DNA of 34,268 nt from an uncultured Flavobacteriaceae bacterium (GCA_913020475.1 CAJVZM010000008.1:1-34268), one strand, 5' to 3'; shown: positions 24,087 through 33,044, counted from the stretch's first letter. Numbers and translations: made by a program. The notes: generated by a model from the letters alone, not told the origin.

Positions 24087-25226
24087 ATGAAAAACAAAGG
24101 ATTCTTGTTATTGGTTCTTGTCTCACTGAGTTTTTCATTACCCCCCAACAGTGAAATATACCAAGCCCTAGAAAAAGCCCCTTTATTTGAAAAACAAATG
24201 CTTTTTGAGGGTGAGCGATTTCCCAATGTGATAGTGAGTACAGATGGAACTGTCGTATCAACTTGGGGTCAAAAAAATTGTGTGAGTCGCAGATCGATAG
24301 ATGGAGGAGATACTTGGCAGCCTGTAGTAAAAATTGATCAGGGCATCAATGGAGGCGGCCTTATGGTGAACGAAAACAATGGTCAAATCATAACCTTTGT
24401 AGAGAAAGGTGAGCACCCCCCTGCTCCAATTCTACCCTACTTCAGCAGTGATCAGGGTCAATCTTGGCAAACCAAAAAAATAAAAATCCATCCCGATAAA
24501 AATGGTAACCTTCCCTCAATGCACATGAATGAGCACGGTATAACACTAAAAGCAGGGCAATACAAAGGGAGACTGCTCCGGACCACAAGGTATTACGGAC
24601 AAGGGAATGATCGAGAGTATTGGCCCAGTCATTACACTAACGCCATTTACAGTGATGACGGAGGAAAAACTTGGCATACAAGTAATCCTTTCCCTGCCAA
24701 TGGAACGGGCGAGGCAGCTGTTGTTGAATTGAACGATGGATCTCTTTATTACAACACCCGAAGACACCTATCTACCGACGGGCTAAATCCTAGAATGCGA
24801 CACATTGCCAGCAGTATAGACGGAGGAAACCATTGGAAAAACCTCTATGTCAGTAAAGTATTACCTGACGGAGAACAAAATCGAGATTATGGCTTGATGG
24901 CTGGATTGGATCGTCTTCCCTTCAAAGGTTACGATCTTTTAATTTTTAGTAATGTTGATTCATTCAGCGGTCGTAAAAATGGTACCGTATGGTTAAGTTT
25001 TGATGGCGGAAAATCCTGGCCAATCAAGAAAGTTGTTGAGGAAGCGGGATTCAAATATTCCTCTTTGGCAGTCGGAAGAAAAAACACTTCTAGTGAAGGA
25101 TACATATATTTGTTATACGAAACAGGAACAAATGACGACATTCATGCATATGGAGGTGGTATAATGGTACGATTTAATTTGTCTTGGTTAATGAAGGGAA
25201 AAGACATCAATGAATTTTTAAAATAA
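24087..25226 (+). CDS. Secreted Asp-box beta-propeller (sialidase-like) protein
   Basis: The protein has 379 residues with a signal peptide (ending near SFSLPP). At least five Asp-box motifs (S-x-D-x-G-x-x-W type) mark the blades: SIDGGDTW, SSDQGQSW, SDDGGKTW, SIDGGNHW and SFDGGKSW. RFPNVIV near the N-terminus stands where true sialidases have the R-I-P motif with the first catalytic Arg, and GTGEAAVVELNDGSLYYNTR carries a likely catalytic Glu and an Arg. The fold is that of GH33-like enzymes, but sialic acid is an unlikely target in a fucose operon. It may hydrolyse another sugar of the polysaccharide. Fold confident; substrate unknown. Confidence 0.85.
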   Translation: MKNKGFLLLVLVSLSFSLPPNSEIYQALEKAPLFEKQMLFEGERFPNVIVSTDGTVVSTWGQKNCVSRRSIDGGDTWQPVVKIDQGINGGGLMVNENNGQIITFVEKGEHPPAPILPYFSSDQGQSWQTKKIKIHPDKNGNLPSMHMNEHGITLKAGQYKGRLLRTTRYYGQGNDREYWPSHYTNAIYSDDGGKTWHTSNPFPANGTGEAAVVELNDGSLYYNTRRHLSTDGLNPRMRHIASSIDGGNHWKNLYVSKVLPDGEQNRDYGLMAGLDRLPFKGYDLLIFSNVDSFSGRKNGTVWLSFDGGKSWPIKKVVEEAGFKYSSLAVGRKNTSSEGYIYLLYETGTNDDIHAYGGGIMVRFNLSWLMKGKDINEFLK

Positions 25227-25230
25227 CCTC

Positions 25231-25977
25231 ATGAAGTTTGATTTAAGTGGAAAAAAAGCGGTGGTTACTGGAGGAAGTAGTGGCATAGGAAAATCCATAG
25301 CAGAGACCTTGAAAAAACAGGGAGCTCAAGTATTCATCGTCGATTTAAATGAAAATCCATCTCATGAAAAAGTAGGAATACATACCATTTTAGCCGACAT
25401 CACTCAAGCGGACGAACTCAAAAGCTCATTGGAACCCTTATCCAACAATATTGATATTTTGATAAACAATGCTGGAATTGGTTTTGTGGGTAACATCGAA
25501 CAAACTGAAGAAAAAGATTTTGATAGGTTGTATCAAGTCAATGTCAAAGGAGTCTTCAACTGTATAAAAGCCATTCTGCCCAGCATGAAAAAAAATGGTG
25601 GTGTTATCATTAATATAGCTTCCATCGTTTCTCATATTGCTGTCAAAGAGCGATTGGCCTACACCATGACCAAGGGAGCAGTTTTAGCCATGACCAATGC
25701 CATCGCCAAGGATTATATCTCTGATGGGATCCGTTGCAACAGCGTCTCCCCTGCCAGAGTCCACACCTCATTTGTAGACAATTACATAGAAAAAAATTAC
25801 CCAGGCAAGGAAAAAGAAATGTTTGATAACCTTTCTCAAACTCAGCCCATTGGAAGAATGGCTAAACCACAAGAGGTAGCAGATTTAGTTTTATACCTCT
25901 GTAGTGATGAAGCGGCATTCATTACCGGAACAGACTTCCCTATAGATGGGGGATTTATAAAACTTAATGGAAATTAA
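25231..25977 (+). CDS. SDR dehydrogenase, probable 2-keto-3-deoxy-L-fuconate dehydrogenase
   Basis: This 248-residue classical short-chain dehydrogenase has TGGSSGIG at 13-20 (NAD(P) loop), NNAG at 79-82, catalytic Ser near 131-134, and YTMTK (Tyr144, Lys148). The Asp after the second strand (IVDLN) suggests a preference for NAD. In the oxidative fucose route the step after fuconate dehydratase is oxidation of 2-keto-3-deoxy-L-fuconate to the 2,4-diketo acid, which the next gene's FAH-fold product would cleave. Gene order (dehydratase, propeller, this SDR, hydrolase) supports that assignment over L-fucose dehydrogenase, for which the later SDR is the better match. The specific reaction is inference. 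Confidence 0.85.
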   Translation: MKFDLSGKKAVVTGGSSGIGKSIAETLKKQGAQVFIVDLNENPSHEKVGIHTILADITQADELKSSLEPLSNNIDILINNAGIGFVGNIEQTEEKDFDRLYQVNVKGVFNCIKAILPSMKKNGGVIINIASIVSHIAVKERLAYTMTKGAVLAMTNAIAKDYISDGIRCNSVSPARVHTSFVDNYIEKNYPGKEKEMFDNLSQTQPIGRMAKPQEVADLVLYLCSDEAAFITGTDFPIDGGFIKLNGN

Positions 25978-25985
25978 AATTAAGT

Positions 25986-26834
25986 ATGAAACTCATTAGA
26001 TTTGGAAATTTCGAAAATGAAAAACCCGCTGTTCAATTGGACAACGGTCAAAGGATAGATGTTTCAGCCTTTGATTCGGATTATGACGAAAAGTTTTTTG
26101 GTACAGAGGGACCCAAAAGACTCAAAGATTGGCTTTCCCACCATCAAGACGAATGCCCACTAATAAATGATAACATTCGATTGGGATCTCCCATTTGTAG
26201 GCCCTCAAAAATCGTCTGTGTAGGACTAAATTACACCAAACACGCCCAAGAAAGCGGTATGGAAGTTCCCAACGAACCCGTTCTGTTTTTCAAAGCAAGC
26301 TCCGCTATAGTGGGACCATATGATGAGGTTATCTTGCCCAAAAACAGTAAAAAATCGGACTGGGAAGTGGAACTGGCAGTTGTCATTGGTGCCAAAGCAA
26401 GTTATGTAAGTGAGAAAAATGCCATGAATCATGTGGCAGGATATGTTTTACACAATGACATTAGCGAAAGAGAATATCAGTTGGAAAGAGAGGGACAATG
26501 GGTCAAAGGAAAAAGCTGTGATACTTTCGCTCCGTTGGGTCCATTTGTAGCCACCTCAGATGAGATTGAAAATCCTCACAATCTGCATTTATGGCTTAAA
26601 CTCAATGGCAAAACCATGCAGGATAGCAATACTTCGGATTTGATCTTTGGGATTCCCAAACTGATTAGTTACATCAGTGAATTTATGACCCTACTTCCCG
26701 GAGATGTCATCTCCACAGGCACTCCCTTTGGAGTAGGTCTTGGCTTGGATCCACAATTGTATCTGAAAGGGGGAGACGAGATGGAATTGGGCATTGATGG
26801 ATTGGGGGTTGCCCGTCAAAAAGTAAGAACATAA
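25986..26834 (+). CDS. Fumarylacetoacetate hydrolase-family enzyme, probable 2,4-diketo-3-deoxy-L-fuconate hydrolase
   Basis: The 282-residue protein has the FAH-fold motifs: VGLNYTKHA, the metal-binding Glu pair in DWEVELAVVIG, NDISEREYQ, KSCDTFAPLGP, and GDVISTGTPFGVG. These enzymes use a divalent metal to cleave C-C bonds next to a ketone. In the non-phosphorylating fucose route the substrate is 2,4-diketo-3-deoxy-L-fuconate and the products are pyruvate and L-lactate. It follows the SDR by 8 bases. Family very firm; substrate by context. Confidence 0.9.
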   Translation: MKLIRFGNFENEKPAVQLDNGQRIDVSAFDSDYDEKFFGTEGPKRLKDWLSHHQDECPLINDNIRLGSPICRPSKIVCVGLNYTKHAQESGMEVPNEPVLFFKASSAIVGPYDEVILPKNSKKSDWEVELAVVIGAKASYVSEKNAMNHVAGYVLHNDISEREYQLEREGQWVKGKSCDTFAPLGPFVATSDEIENPHNLHLWLKLNGKTMQDSNTSDLIFGIPKLISYISEFMTLLPGDVISTGTPFGVGLGLDPQLYLKGGDEMELGIDGLGVARQKVRT

Positions 26835-26849
26835 CCATCAAAGATTAAA

Positions 26850-28250
26850 ATGAAGCCCTACACAAAAATAATTCTCGGTATATTCATTTTGCTAATGACC
26901 TTTAACTGGTCTTGTCAAAATGCTCCAAAAGAAAAAAAAAATAAGCCTGTAGATTTTCTGAATGAGTCAAAAGAAGATTTTGATAAACGAATGAAATGGT
27001 GGAGAGAGGCCCGTTTTGGAATGTTTATCCATTGGGGCATTTATGCCGTTCCCGCTGGGATCCATAACGGATTTGAAACAAAAAGTGTGGGCGAATGGAT
27101 TCAACTTTTTGCTAAAATCCCCATTTCAGAATACGAAGAGTATGCCAAAAAGTTCAATCCCATAAAGTACGATGCTGAGGAATGGGTAAAACTCATGAAA
27201 AAGGCAGGCATGAAATACGTAGTTATCACTTCCAAACACCACGACGGTTTTGCGCTCTGGGACTCCAAAGTATCAGAATATGACGTAGTAGATTTTGCAC
27301 CCTATGGTAAAGACATTTTAAAATCGTTGGCGGCAGCCTGTAAAGCTCAAGGCATCAAGTTTGGTTTGTACCACTCGATTATGGATTGGCATCATCCACA
27401 AGCACAAGCCAATAGTGAACCAGAATACGATTACCAAAACCACCCCAATACTGAATTCCCCCAATTCGTTGAAAATTATCTGAAACCACAAATCAAAGAA
27501 TTGGTCGATAATTACGATCCGGATATTTTGTGGTTTGACGGTGAATGGATAAATGATTTTACCCACGAAATGGGTTTGGATATATATCAATTTGTGAGAA
27601 CCTTAAAGCCTAGTCTCATAATCAACAATCGAGTTGATAAAGGAAGAAAAGGAATGGCAGGAATGAATCGGGATGATCAGAAATACGCTGGAGATTTCGG
27701 AACCCCCGAGCAAGAAATTCTCGAAGGTACCTCAACCATGGATTGGGAATCTTGTATGACCATGAATGATACTTGGGGTTTCAAGTCTCTTGACCTCAAC
27801 TGGAAATCTGACAAAATTTTGATTCAAAATTTGGTGGATATTACCGCCAAGGGAGGCAACTATCTTTTGAACGTAGGTCCTACTGCAGAGGGATTGATCC
27901 CTGCAGCTAGTGTAGAACGATTAGAAAAAATGGGGAAATGGCTTGAGGTCAACGGAGAAGCCATCTATGCAACTCAAAAACTGGAAAAAGTTTTCAAACA
28001 AGGGGAAGGTATTCGTTTTACCAAAAAGAAAAACAAGCCGGATTATTACGTAATTACATTTAAACAACCTCATAAGGAATTGGTCATTCACCATATCCAA
28101 CCAGATGAAAAAAGCAGCATTCAACTCCTGGGTTATGATAAACCGTTGAAATGGACTTTTGATCTAAAAAAAAGCTTGATCATTCAAATTCCAGAGAGCA
28201 TACCTGGGGAGATAGCTTGGACTTTTAAAATCAAAGGAAAAGAAATTTAA
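26850..28250 (+). CDS. Alpha-L-fucosidase, GH29, lipoprotein
   Basis: The protein has 466 residues with a lipoprotein signal (TFNWSC, Cys22), so it is periplasmic or surface-anchored. GH29 motifs: RFGMFIHWGIYAVPAG (55-70), TSKHHDGFALWDS with substrate-binding His130 and His131, and DILWFDGEW with nucleophile Asp230. The C-terminal part after about 375 is a beta-sandwich as in other members. It removes terminal alpha-L-fucose with retention. Its place inside the fucose catabolic operon, 15 bases after the FAH gene, makes it the source of the free fucose taken up by FucP. Confidence 0.95.
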   Translation: MKPYTKIILGIFILLMTFNWSCQNAPKEKKNKPVDFLNESKEDFDKRMKWWREARFGMFIHWGIYAVPAGIHNGFETKSVGEWIQLFAKIPISEYEEYAKKFNPIKYDAEEWVKLMKKAGMKYVVITSKHHDGFALWDSKVSEYDVVDFAPYGKDILKSLAAACKAQGIKFGLYHSIMDWHHPQAQANSEPEYDYQNHPNTEFPQFVENYLKPQIKELVDNYDPDILWFDGEWINDFTHEMGLDIYQFVRTLKPSLIINNRVDKGRKGMAGMNRDDQKYAGDFGTPEQEILEGTSTMDWESCMTMNDTWGFKSLDLNWKSDKILIQNLVDITAKGGNYLLNVGPTAEGLIPAASVERLEKMGKWLEVNGEAIYATQKLEKVFKQGEGIRFTKKKNKPDYYVITFKQPHKELVIHHIQPDEKSSIQLLGYDKPLKWTFDLKKSLIIQIPESIPGEIAWTFKIKGKEI

Positions 28251-28258
28251 TAAACCAG

Positions 28259-29083
28259 ATGAGAATTGATTCTCACCAACATTTTTGGCAGTTCGATCCC
28301 GTCCGTGATTCATGGATTGATTCCTCTATGCAGAAAATTGCCAAAGATTTTCTACCCCGAGACATAAAGCCACTTCTCGAAAAAAGCCAAATGGAGGGTT
28401 GTGTTGCTGTTCAGGCAGACCAATCAGAAGTCGAAACTCAATTTCTTCTTAAATTGGCCGATAAAAATCCTTTTATTAAAGGCGTAGTAGGTTGGGTCGA
28501 TTTGTGTGCCGATGACCTTTCAGAGCGCCTTGAATTTTTCTCAAAAAATCCGATATTTAAAGGAGTCAGACATATACTTCAAGCAGAAAAAGAGGGTTTT
28601 ATGTTGCAAGATTCATTTTTAGGTGGAATTCGCCTGTTAAAAGATTTTAAACTGACTTACGACATCCTGATCTATCCGCATCAGCTAGAAGAGTCGATTG
28701 CATTGGTTGATATGAATCCAGACCAGCCTTTTGTATTGGATCATCTCGCTAAGCCATACATCAAAGATCAAAAAATCGAGGAATGGGCATCCAATATCAA
28801 AAAGTTGGCAAACCATAAAAATGTTTATTGTAAATTGTCAGGAATTATAACTGAGGCGGACTGGAGCCATTGGCAAGCCAAAGATTTTGACAAATACCTT
28901 TCAGAAGCTTTGGAGGCTTTCGGTACCGATCGATTGATGTTTGGGTCAGATTGGCCAGTTTGCTTATTGGCAGGCAGCTATCAACATGTTGTCAAAATTG
29001 TTGAGCTATTTTTAAAGGAACTCAAGCCTATTGATCAAAACAAAATAATGGGGGAAAACGCGCGCAATTTTTACAGCCTTTAA
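28259..29083 (+). CDS. Amidohydrolase-family L-fuconolactonase
   Basis: The 274-residue protein is of the amidohydrolase-2 type: metal motif HQH at 6-8 (MRIDSHQHFWQF), KGVRHILQ, VLDHLAKP in the middle and FGSDWPV (metal Asp) near the end. This pattern is that of the L-fucono-/L-rhamnono-lactonase group (cog3618-like). It opens L-fucono-1,5- or 1,4-lactone to L-fuconate, the step between fucose dehydrogenase (next gene, 2 bases away) and fuconate dehydratase. No signal peptide, so cytoplasmic. Confidence 0.9.
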   Translation: MRIDSHQHFWQFDPVRDSWIDSSMQKIAKDFLPRDIKPLLEKSQMEGCVAVQADQSEVETQFLLKLADKNPFIKGVVGWVDLCADDLSERLEFFSKNPIFKGVRHILQAEKEGFMLQDSFLGGIRLLKDFKLTYDILIYPHQLEESIALVDMNPDQPFVLDHLAKPYIKDQKIEEWASNIKKLANHKNVYCKLSGIITEADWSHWQAKDFDKYLSEALEAFGTDRLMFGSDWPVCLLAGSYQHVVKIVELFLKELKPIDQNKIMGENARNFYSL

Positions 29084-29085
29084 AG

Positions 29086-29877
29086 ATGAATCTATTACTC
29101 CAAGACAAGGTCGTTATTGTAACAGGGGGCTCAAAAGGAATTGGCCATGCCATTACTCATGTATTGGCAGCTGAAGGAGCTATTCCCTTCATTGTAAGCA
29201 GGAATGAAAAGAGCATACTGGAAACGGTTGAAGAAATCAAGAAAAAAGGAGGCAAATGTGCATATGCATTAGCAGAATTGACGGACCCAAAACAAGCACA
29301 AGAGGCAGTTAATAATGCTATTTCTGAATTTGGAACAGTTCATGGCTTGGTCAATAATGCCGGAGTCAATGATGGTGTAGGACTTGAAAATGGTGATGCA
29401 GAGCAATTTATAAATTCTCTCAAAAAAAATCTCGTCCATTACTTTGTAATGGCACAGGCTTGCTTACCCTATCTAAAAGAAAATAAGGGAGCTATAGTCA
29501 ATATTGGTTCAAAGGTCTCTGTCACTGGTCAAGGTAGAACCTCAGCCTATGCTGCAGCTTGTGGAGGTAGAAATGCACTTACACGCGAATGGGCGGTAGA
29601 ATTGCTTCCTCACTCTGTAAGAGTAAATACTATAATGGTAGCTGAAAGCTTAACTCCACTTTATAAAAAATGGATTAACACTTTTGCTAATCCCGAAGAA
29701 AAACTAAATCAAATCACTAATAAAATCCCTTTAGAAAAAAGAATGACCACGCCAGAAGAAATTGCCAACACGGTAGTTTTCTTAATGTCTGAAAAATCCA
29801 GCCATACCACTGGCCAATTGTTGTATGTAGATGGTGGCTATGTGCATTTAGATAGATCATTAAACACATTATCATGA
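29086..29877 (+). CDS. SDR dehydrogenase, probable L-fucose dehydrogenase, lacking the usual catalytic Lys
   Basis: The 263-residue short-chain dehydrogenase has TGGSKGIG at 13-20, NNAG at 90-93, Ser142 and Tyr155 at the normal 13-residue spacing. However, the usual Y-x3-K reads YAAAC, with Cys159 (codon 29560-29562) in place of the catalytic Lys. The following GGRNALTREWAVELL matches L-fucose dehydrogenase-like SDRs, some of which I recall as having a non-Lys residue here. It would oxidise L-fucose to the lactone with NAD(P). Position between the lactonase and fucP supports this. It overlaps fucP by 4 bases. Confidence 0.82.
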   Translation: MNLLLQDKVVIVTGGSKGIGHAITHVLAAEGAIPFIVSRNEKSILETVEEIKKKGGKCAYALAELTDPKQAQEAVNNAISEFGTVHGLVNNAGVNDGVGLENGDAEQFINSLKKNLVHYFVMAQACLPYLKENKGAIVNIGSKVSVTGQGRTSAYAAACGGRNALTREWAVELLPHSVRVNTIMVAESLTPLYKKWINTFANPEEKLNQITNKIPLEKRMTTPEEIANTVVFLMSEKSSHTTGQLLYVDGGYVHLDRSLNTLS

Positions 29878-31163
29878 AAAAACCCGTTGTATCAAAAGAA
29901 ATCTTATTGCCCTTTATCCTTGTAACCTCGTTATTTGCACTTTGGGGTTTTGCAAATGCGGTAACAGATCCCATGGTTCAAGCTTTTAAAAAAGTACTTG
30001 AATTATCCAATTCACAAGCAGCTTGGGTACAAATGGCATTTTACGGAGGCTATTTTTGCATGGCTCTGCCAGCAGCATTGTTTGTAAGGAAATATTCCTA
30101 CAAGGTAGGAGTGCTAATTGGTTTACTCCTTTATGCCAGCGGTTCACTACTTTTTTATCCTGCCGCGATTACAGAACAGTTTTGGTTCTTCTGTCTGGGA
30201 TTGTACATACTCACCTTTGGTTTGGCTTTCCTGGAAACCACTGCTAATCCCTATATTTTGGCTATGGGTGATCGTTCCACCGCTACACAGCGGCTCAATC
30301 TCGCTCAAGCTTTTAATCCATTGGGTCTTATTCTTGGCCTTCTGGTCGCCCAACAATTTGTTTTAAAAAAACTACAATCCGACAACATTGCGGATTTCAG
30401 TACCCTCGATACTGCCAAAAAGATAATGATCCGAACTGCTGATCTGATGGTCATTCGCGATCCCTACGTCATTTTGGGATTGGTTGTAATAGGAGTATTT
30501 GTCTTAATCGCTTTATCTAAGATGCCTCAGGCCAAAGACGATGGAGAAATGGCTCCGCTTAGTGAAACATTTAAAAGTCTTTTTCAAAATGTAAATTATC
30601 GGAACGGTGTCATATCTCAAGTGCTTTATGTTGGGGCTCAAATAATGTGTTGGACTTATATCTATCAGTACGCTGAGGCCATTGGTATTTCGAGTGAAAA
30701 TGCGGCCAATTATCAATTCATTTGTTTCATTGTTTTCCTGATTGGAAGGGCCATCGGCACCTACCTACTGAGATATATCAATTCCGGAAAACTCCTTCTC
30801 CAATTTGCTTTAATGGCAGGAATATGTGTTTTGGGAACCGTTTTTATAGAGGGAATTGCAGGTCTTTACGCACTAGTTGGTATTTCCTTTTTTATGTCGT
30901 TAATGTTCCCTACCATATATGGAATAGCACTTGAAGACTTGGACGAAAAAGAATCGAAGATTGGAGCTGCCGGTTTGGTAATGGCTATTGTTGGAGGCGC
31001 ACTTATGCCCAAGCTACAGGGAATGGTCATCGATCTGGGTGGAAGCGGGGTAAGTGATACGCAAATCTTGGGGGTACCAGAAGTCAATTTTTCTTTTCTA
31101 CTTCCTTTGTTGTGTTTTATGTTCATTGCTTATTACGGTAATAACGTAGCCAATCAATCCTAA
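29874..31163 (+). CDS. fucP: L-fucose:proton symporter
   Basis: The 429-residue major facilitator protein has about 12 membrane helices and strong resemblance to FucP: LFALWGFANAVTDPMVQAF at the start (the region with the conserved Asp and Asn), then FLETTANPYILAMGD and RLNLAQAFNPLG in the fourth and fifth helices. FucP brings L-fucose into the cytoplasm with a proton. The 4-base overlap with the upstream dehydrogenase and the mutarotase gene 1 base downstream fit that role. It could also carry other related 6-deoxy or galacto sugars. Confidence 0.93.
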   Translation: MKKPVVSKEILLPFILVTSLFALWGFANAVTDPMVQAFKKVLELSNSQAAWVQMAFYGGYFCMALPAALFVRKYSYKVGVLIGLLLYASGSLLFYPAAITEQFWFFCLGLYILTFGLAFLETTANPYILAMGDRSTATQRLNLAQAFNPLGLILGLLVAQQFVLKKLQSDNIADFSTLDTAKKIMIRTADLMVIRDPYVILGLVVIGVFVLIALSKMPQAKDDGEMAPLSETFKSLFQNVNYRNGVISQVLYVGAQIMCWTYIYQYAEAIGISSENAANYQFICFIVFLIGRAIGTYLLRYINSGKLLLQFALMAGICVLGTVFIEGIAGLYALVGISFFMSLMFPTIYGIALEDLDEKESKIGAAGLVMAIVGGALMPKLQGMVIDLGGSGVSDTQILGVPEVNFSFLLPLLCFMFIAYYGNNVANQS

Positions 31164-31164
31164 A

Positions 31165-31503
31165 ATGAAGAGATATTGTCTGGCCTTGGATCTTGTCAAC
31201 GACCCATTGTTGATTGACCAATACATCGAACACCACAAAGCAGTTTGGCCGGAAATCATTGAAAGCATAAAAGATAGTGGGATTCACGATATGCAAATTT
31301 TCCATGTTGCAGACCGACTTTTTATGATCATAGAAGTTGAAGAGGGTTTCAGATTTGAAAAGAAAAATAAAATGGATCGTCACAATCCATATGTCATCAA
31401 ATGGGAAGAAATTATGTCAACCTATCAAAAAAAAATACCCAACGCTAATCCCGGTGAAAAATGGCTTCTGATGAAAAAAGTTTTTGATCTTAAAATCCAA
31501 TAA
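31165..31503 (+). CDS. L-fucose/L-rhamnose mutarotase family protein (RhaM-like)
   Basis: The 112-residue protein has the RhaM/DUF718-type pattern: MKRYCLALDL, EHHKAVWPEI with a likely catalytic His, SGIHDMQIFHVADRLFMIIEVE and a closing EKWLLMKKVFDL. These small dimeric enzymes speed interconversion of alpha and beta anomers of 6-deoxy sugars. In this operon the substrate is most probably L-fucose, delivered by FucP and presented to the dehydrogenase in the correct anomeric form. It is unrelated to the FucU fold used by enterobacteria. Confidence 0.9.
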   Translation: MKRYCLALDLVNDPLLIDQYIEHHKAVWPEIIESIKDSGIHDMQIFHVADRLFMIIEVEEGFRFEKKNKMDRHNPYVIKWEEIMSTYQKKIPNANPGEKWLLMKKVFDLKIQ

Positions 31504-31505
31504 AG

Positions 31506-32966
31506 ATGATTCGACTGCTTGTTGTTTTACTATCCACCCTTTTTATTGCTTGTAATTCATCTTCTCCTAAAGCACCTGTGGACAACTTGCCAAATATTCT
31601 ATTTTTGTTTGCAGATGACTATATCTTTGATGCTATTCACGCTTTAGGAAACGATGTTATCCAAACTCCCAACCTAGATCGATTGGTTCGCAATGGCACC
31701 CATTTTAGTCAAGCCTTTAATATGGGAGGGTGGAATGGAGCTGTATGTGTGGCTTCAAGGGCAATGATCATCAGTGGTCAAAGCATTTGGAATGCTAAGG
31801 CAATCAGCGATCAATGGCACAATAAAAAAAAAATTGAGGCTTCACAGGAAAGTTGGGGTAAATTGTTAGAACAAAAAGGCTATCAAACCTACATGACAGG
31901 AAAATGGCATTTACCCATTGATCCCAATAAGATTTTTCAGACCGTGCGTCATATCCGTCCTGGTATGCCCGGAGATTTTTTTGGAAAAGGAGATGAAAAG
32001 GGTTATCATCGTCCTATTGAGGGGGAAAAAGACCAATGGAATCCTGCCGATTCCCTAAATGGTGGATTCTGGCAAGGAGGGAAACATTGGAGTGAAGTAA
32101 TCAAAGATGATGCCTTGGACTTTTTAAATCAGTCCAAAGAAAAAAAAGGTCCATTTTTTATGTATCTAGCTTTCAATGCGCCCCATGACCCAAGACAGTC
32201 TCCCCAATCTTTTTTGGATCTTTATCCTTTAGAAAAAATATCGCTTCCTGAAAACTGGCTTTCCAAATATCCTTACAAAGATGCAATAGGAAACCCCAAA
32301 ACCCTAAGAGATGAAGCTTTGGCTCCCTTTCCAAGAACTCCATTTGCCATCAAAACACATATCAAAGAATACTATGCCATCATATCTCATTTGGATGAGC
32401 AAATTGGGAAAATTTTAGACTCATTGGAGGCCTCAGGCAAGGCCAACAACACCTATATCTTTTTTACTGGTGATCACGGCTTGTCGCTGGGAAAACACGG
32501 TCTCTTGGGAAAACAAAGTATGTTTGATCACAGTGTTAGGGTGCCGTTAATTATGACTGGGCCGGACATTCCGAAAAGTAAAAGCATCAACCATGAAGTT
32601 TACTTACAGGACATCATGGCAACGAGTCTGGAATTGGGAAATGTTATACCTCCTCAAAACATTGAATTCAAAAGCTTTTTAAGTTTAGCCAAAGGAGAAA
32701 ACGATATTACTCCATATCCCAATGGTATCTATGGCGCATACATGGATTCACAACGAATGATTCGAAAAGATGGATTTAAGTTGATAGTTTACCCAAAAAT
32801 TAAAAAAATTCTTCTTTTTGATTTGAAAAATGACCCCTTAGAACAGCATAATATTTCTGGCCAAAATCAATACAAGGGTAAGGTCAAAAATCTTTTTGAA
32901 AATTTATTATTACTCCAACGAAAATATAGAGACAGTCTTGATTTATCGGATATTTTAGTATTGTAA
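31506..32966 (+). CDS. Sulfatase lipoprotein at the end of the fucose operon
   Basis: The 486-residue protein has a lipoprotein signal (LFIACN, Cys16). Motifs are LFADDY (35-40, metal Asp pair), CVASR at 81-85 with Cys81 as formylglycine precursor (Ala in place of the usual Pro, an accepted variant), GKWHLP, NAPHDPRQSP and FTGDHGLSLGKHGLLGKQ, the last typical of the iduronate-2-sulfatase/choline-sulfatase-like branch. Co-transcription with the fucosidase (2 bases after the mutarotase gene) suggests that it desulfates fucose or fucosides, for example at O2 or O3; the position is inference. Last gene of the 12-gene operon; no hairpin with a T-run follows. Confidence 0.92.
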   Translation: MIRLLVVLLSTLFIACNSSSPKAPVDNLPNILFLFADDYIFDAIHALGNDVIQTPNLDRLVRNGTHFSQAFNMGGWNGAVCVASRAMIISGQSIWNAKAISDQWHNKKKIEASQESWGKLLEQKGYQTYMTGKWHLPIDPNKIFQTVRHIRPGMPGDFFGKGDEKGYHRPIEGEKDQWNPADSLNGGFWQGGKHWSEVIKDDALDFLNQSKEKKGPFFMYLAFNAPHDPRQSPQSFLDLYPLEKISLPENWLSKYPYKDAIGNPKTLRDEALAPFPRTPFAIKTHIKEYYAIISHLDEQIGKILDSLEASGKANNTYIFFTGDHGLSLGKHGLLGKQSMFDHSVRVPLIMTGPDIPKSKSINHEVYLQDIMATSLELGNVIPPQNIEFKSFLSLAKGENDITPYPNGIYGAYMDSQRMIRKDGFKLIVYPKIKKILLFDLKNDPLEQHNISGQNQYKGKVKNLFENLLLLQRKYRDSLDLSDILVL

Positions 32967-33044
32967 GTTTTAATCTAACAACGCAGCTCAATTATTTTAG
33001 TTTACACTTGTGTTAGTTTAAAAGCTAAATGATTGAATTTTAGT

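Noticed and set aside
24087-25226. Calling this gene a true sialidase (nanH-like)
   Set aside because: Asp boxes show only the fold; the R-I-P motif is altered and no sialic acid genes are nearby.
22763-29877. L-rhamnose instead of L-fucose as the pathway sugar
   Set aside because: The enzyme families overlap, but GH29 fucosidase and FucP in the same operon and the fuconate dehydratase residue spacing favour fucose; no rhamnosidase or rhamnose transporter is present.
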